DNA of 5,583 bases from Lachnospiraceae bacterium. GTDB taxonomy: Bacteria > Bacillota > Clostridia > Lachnospirales > Lachnospiraceae. The notes beneath the pieces were generated by a model. That model was not told where the DNA came from, did no database searches, and saw only the letters and a program-made list of their open reading frames with translations. Positions within the stretch are counted from its first letter, which is position 1, and each line of letters starts with the position of its first letter. This document shows positions 2,973 through 5,583 of this stretch, in pieces. The position numbers and the translations under genes were made by a program. Location of the stretch: the NCBI GenBank assembly GCA_017412265.1, contig JAFPYK010000228.1, positions 1-5,583 of the forward strand, given 5' to 3'.

Positions 2973-5583
2973 ATGAATCTGGAGAAAACCTACAACCCGC
3001 AGTCGATCGAGGGCAAGATCTACGATCGCTGGCTGGAGAAGAAGTATTTCCACGCAGAGGTGGATCGCAGCAAGAAGCCGTTTACGATCGTGATGCCGCC
3101 GCCGAATATCACCGGCCAGCTGCACATGGGCCACGCGTTGGACAACACGATGCAGGACATCCTGATCCGTTTTAAGCGGATGCAGGGCTACAACGCGCTG
3201 TGGCAGCCGGGCACGGACCACGCGGCGATCGCGACTGAGGTCAAGGTCATCGACGCGCTGCGAGAGCAGGGCATCCACAAGGAGGATCTGGGCCGTGAGG
3301 GCTTCCTGGAGAAATGCTGGGACTGGAGAGAAGAGTACGGCGGGCGGATCATCCGCCAGTTGAAGAAGCTGGGCTCTTCCGCGGACTGGGACCGCGAGCG
3401 TTTCACCATGGACGAGGGCTGCTCGAACGCGGTTCTGGAAGTATTCATCAAGCTGTATGAGAAGGGCTGGATCTACAAGGGCTCCCGGATCATCAACTGG
3501 TGCCCGCTCTGCCAGACGTCCATCTCGGACGCCGAGGTAGAATATGCGGAGCAGAAGGGGCATTTCTGGCACATCAATTATCCGATCGTCGGCGAGGAGG
3601 GCAGATTCGTCCAGATCGCGACGACCAGACCGGAGACGCTGCTTGGCGATACCGCGGTTGCGGTCAATCCGGAGGATGAGAGATATCAGGACCTGGTCGG
3701 CAAGATGCTGGAGCTTCCGCTGACCGGCCGCCAGATCCCTGTGATTGCGGACGATTATGTGGATAAGGAGTTCGGTACCGGCTGCGTGAAGATTACGCCG
3801 GCGCATGACCCGAACGACTTCCTGGTGGGGCAGAGGCATCACCTGGAGGAGATCAACATCCTGCATGACGACGCGACGATCAACCTGCCCGGCAGCAAGT
3901 ATGACGGGATGGACCGCTACGAGGCGAGAGAAGCCATCGTCAAGGACCTGACCGATCTCGGGCTGCTGGTGAAGGTCGAGGAGCATGTGCACAACGTCGG
4001 CACGCATGACCGCTGCAAGACGACGGTCGAGCCGATGGTCAAGCAGCAGTGGTTTGTCAAGATGGACGAGATGATCAAGCCCGCGGTGGAGGGCGTGAAG
4101 AACGGATCGATCCAGCTGCTGCCCAAGCGCATGGAGAAGACGTATTTTAACTGGACCGACAACATCCGTGACTGGTGTATCTCCAGACAGCTCTGGTGGG
4201 GCCACCGGATCCCGGCGTATTACTGCGATGACTGCGGCGAGATGACCGTTGCGAAGGAAGCGCCTTGCCGGTGCCCGAAGTGCGGCGGGACGAACCTGAG
4301 ACAGGATGAGGACACGCTGGATACCTGGTTCTCCTCTGCGCTGTGGCCGTTCTCGACGCTCGGCTGGCCGGAGAAGACCGAGGACCTGGACTATTTCTAC
4401 CCGAATGACGTCCTGGTCACCGGCTATGACATCATCTTCTTCTGGGTCATCCGCATGATCTTCTCAGGCTATGAGCAGATGGGCGCGGAGCCGTTTAAGA
4501 CCGTGCTCTTCCACGGACTGGTCCGCGACTCTCTGGGCCGCAAGATGAGCAAGTCCCTGGGCAACGGCATCGATCCGCTGGAGGTCATCGACAAGTACGG
4601 CGCGGATGCGCTGCGTCTGACCCTGATCACCGGAAATGCGCCCGGCAACGACATGCGCTTCTACTGGGAGAGAGTCGAGGCGAGCCGCAACTTCGCGAAC
4701 AAGATCTGGAACGCGTCCCGTTTCATCATGATGAACCTGGATGCGGCCGGAGAGGAGCTCGCAGGCGCTGAGGTCTCTCTGGACGACCTGCAGCAGGCGG
4801 ACAAATGGATTCTCTCGAAGTGCAATGACGTGATCCGCGAGGTCACGGACAACATGGAGAACTTCGAGCTGGGCATCGCGGTCCAGAAGGTCTATGATTT
4901 CCTGTGGGATGAGTTCTGCGACTGGTACATCGAGATGGTGAAGCCTCGTCTGTACAATGCAGAGGACAACACCAAGGCCGCGGCGCTCTGGACGCTTAGG
5001 AAGGTCCTGATCGACGCGCTCAAGCTCTTACATCCTTACATGCCTTTCATCACGGAAGAGATCTTCTGCAACCTGCAGGATGAGGAAGAATCGATCATGA
5101 TCTCCGACTGGCCGGTATGGCAGGAGAAGTATTCATTTGCAGATGATGAGACAGCTGTAGAATTAGTAAAAGAAGCCGTTAAGGGCATCCGGAACGTCAG
5201 AGTTTCCATGAATGTGGCACCCAGCCACAAGGCTTCTGTGATCGTTGTTTCCCCGGATGAGAAGGTCCGTCGGATCTTCACCGACAACACGACATTCTTC
5301 AAGACTCTGGGCAGCGCGAGCGACGTGACGGTCCAGGAGGATACCACGGGCATCGGCGAGGACGCCGCGCAGACCGTGATCAACGGTGCGGTGATCTACC
5401 TGCCGCTCGCGGACCTGATCGACATCGATAAGGAGATCGAGCGTCTGGAAAAGGAGAAGACCCGCCTCGAGGGAGAGTTAAAGCGTGTCAACGGGATGCT
5501 GAAAAATGAGCGGTTCCTGGCGAAGGCGCCGGAGGCGAAGGTCGCCGAGGAGAAGGCGAAGCTTGCCAAGTACGAGGGCATGA
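2973..5583 (+). CDS. valS: Valyl-tRNA synthetase (3' end beyond the window)
   Basis: ValRS is the cytoplasmic class I enzyme that charges tRNA-Val with valine using ATP and edits mischarged threonine. All 870 codons seen are open and without frameshift. The Rossmann core has PPPNITG (42-48) and the HIGH-type signature HMGH (51-54). The CP1 editing domain shows ATTRPET (216-222) and KITPAHDPNDF (273-283), with the editing aspartate after the histidine at 279. A zinc-knuckle-like cluster has cysteines at 418, 421, 432, 434 and 437, followed by DTWFSSALWPFSTLGWP from 450. The KMSKS loop is at 524-528, then the helical anticodon-binding domain (about 600-780). A charged C-terminal coiled coil typical of ValRS starts near 814. 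The last bases TGA (5581-5583) are not in frame (the frame reads GGC-ATG-A), so probably some 10-20 residues are missing. Start 2973 is supported by GGAAGGAG ending at 2964, eight bases upstream. ATG 2968 is out of frame and stops at once. Expression is controlled by the T-box leader upstream. Confidence 0.98.
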   Translation, partial: MNLEKTYNPQSIEGKIYDRWLEKKYFHAEVDRSKKPFTIVMPPPNITGQLHMGHALDNTMQDILIRFKRMQGYNALWQPGTDHAAIATEVKVIDALREQGIHKEDLGREGFLEKCWDWREEYGGRIIRQLKKLGSSADWDRERFTMDEGCSNAVLEVFIKLYEKGWIYKGSRIINWCPLCQTSISDAEVEYAEQKGHFWHINYPIVGEEGRFVQIATTRPETLLGDTAVAVNPEDERYQDLVGKMLELPLTGRQIPVIADDYVDKEFGTGCVKITPAHDPNDFLVGQRHHLEEINILHDDATINLPGSKYDGMDRYEAREAIVKDLTDLGLLVKVEEHVHNVGTHDRCKTTVEPMVKQQWFVKMDEMIKPAVEGVKNGSIQLLPKRMEKTYFNWTDNIRDWCISRQLWWGHRIPAYYCDDCGEMTVAKEAPCRCPKCGGTNLRQDEDTLDTWFSSALWPFSTLGWPEKTEDLDYFYPNDVLVTGYDIIFFWVIRMIFSGYEQMGAEPFKTVLFHGLVRDSLGRKMSKSLGNGIDPLEVIDKYGADALRLTLITGNAPGNDMRFYWERVEASRNFANKIWNASRFIMMNLDAAGEELAGAEVSLDDLQQADKWILSKCNDVIREVTDNMENFELGIAVQKVYDFLWDEFCDWYIEMVKPRLYNAEDNTKAAALWTLRKVLIDALKLLHPYMPFITEEIFCNLQDEEESIMISDWPVWQEKYSFADDETAVELVKEAVKGIRNVRVSMNVAPSHKASVIVVSPDEKVRRIFTDNTTFFKTLGSASDVTVQEDTTGIGEDAAQTVINGAVIYLPLADLIDIDKEIERLEKEKTRLEGELKRVNGMLKNERFLAKAPEAKVAEEKAKLAKYEGM

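Noticed and set aside
2862..4205. Long open frame on the - strand (about 447 codons) opposite valS
   Set aside because: It lies antisense to a fully conserved valS and its protein is an arginine-, histidine- and leucine-rich low-complexity product typical of the reverse complement of GC-rich coding DNA. It has no family motif.
5581..5583. TGA at the very end as the valS stop codon
   Set aside because: The valS frame reads GGC-ATG-A here, so this TGA is one base out of frame and the gene continues past the window.
1..5583. CRISPR arrays, insertion sequences, tRNA or rRNA genes
   Set aside because: No regularly spaced direct repeats, transposase-like frames, terminal inverted repeats, tRNA cloverleaf patterns or rRNA-like segments were seen on either strand.

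Overview
The window reads as chromosomal DNA from a fairly GC-rich member of the Clostridia, most like a Lachnospiraceae relative. This is an inference from four things: the T-box leader in front of an aminoacyl-tRNA synthetase gene, strong AGGAGG-type ribosome binding sites, sigma-A promoters of Gram-positive type, and GC-rich genes separated by AT-rich promoter patches. All genes are on the + strand. There is no tRNA, rRNA, CRISPR array, insertion sequence or other recognisable mobile element.

Region 1 (1-1714) holds a complete sodium/proton-coupled amino-acid symporter of the AGCS (alanine or glycine:cation symporter) family at 151-1656. In front of it is an RNA leader with an intrinsic-type terminator hairpin (34-65). 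The bases running into that hairpin resemble the 3' end of a glycine riboswitch, which the left edge of the window would have cut. Further down the leader, a 5-bp hairpin covers the Shine-Dalgarno sequence and competes with a 7-bp upstream helix. The transporter gene ends in its own hairpin terminator (1688-1714).

Region 2 (1715-2463) has an AT-rich patch with a near-consensus promoter (TTGATA, 18 bp, TATAAT at 1863-1892). It drives a small cysteine-rich protein of unknown function, most likely 116 aa starting at 2042 behind AGGAGG. The protein resembles small hypothetical proteins common in Clostridia prophages and integrative elements. A hairpin terminator follows (2439-2463).

Region 3 (2464-5583) contains extended -10 promoters, a valine T-box leader with a GTG specifier codon, the classic T-box sequence and a mutually exclusive antiterminator and terminator, and then valS (valyl-tRNA synthetase). 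valS starts at 2973 and runs off the right edge after 870 codons, still open, lacking only its extreme C terminus. Between the T-box terminator and valS lies about 150 nt of untranslated RNA rich in short perfect hairpins.

The three genes appear to be separate transcription units. Two of them deal with amino-acid supply and use: a transporter possibly controlled by glycine, and a synthetase controlled by uncharged tRNA-Val. No clearly new system is visible. The points most worth a second look are the transporter leader, the start and origin of the small cysteine-rich gene, and the structured segment after the T-box.
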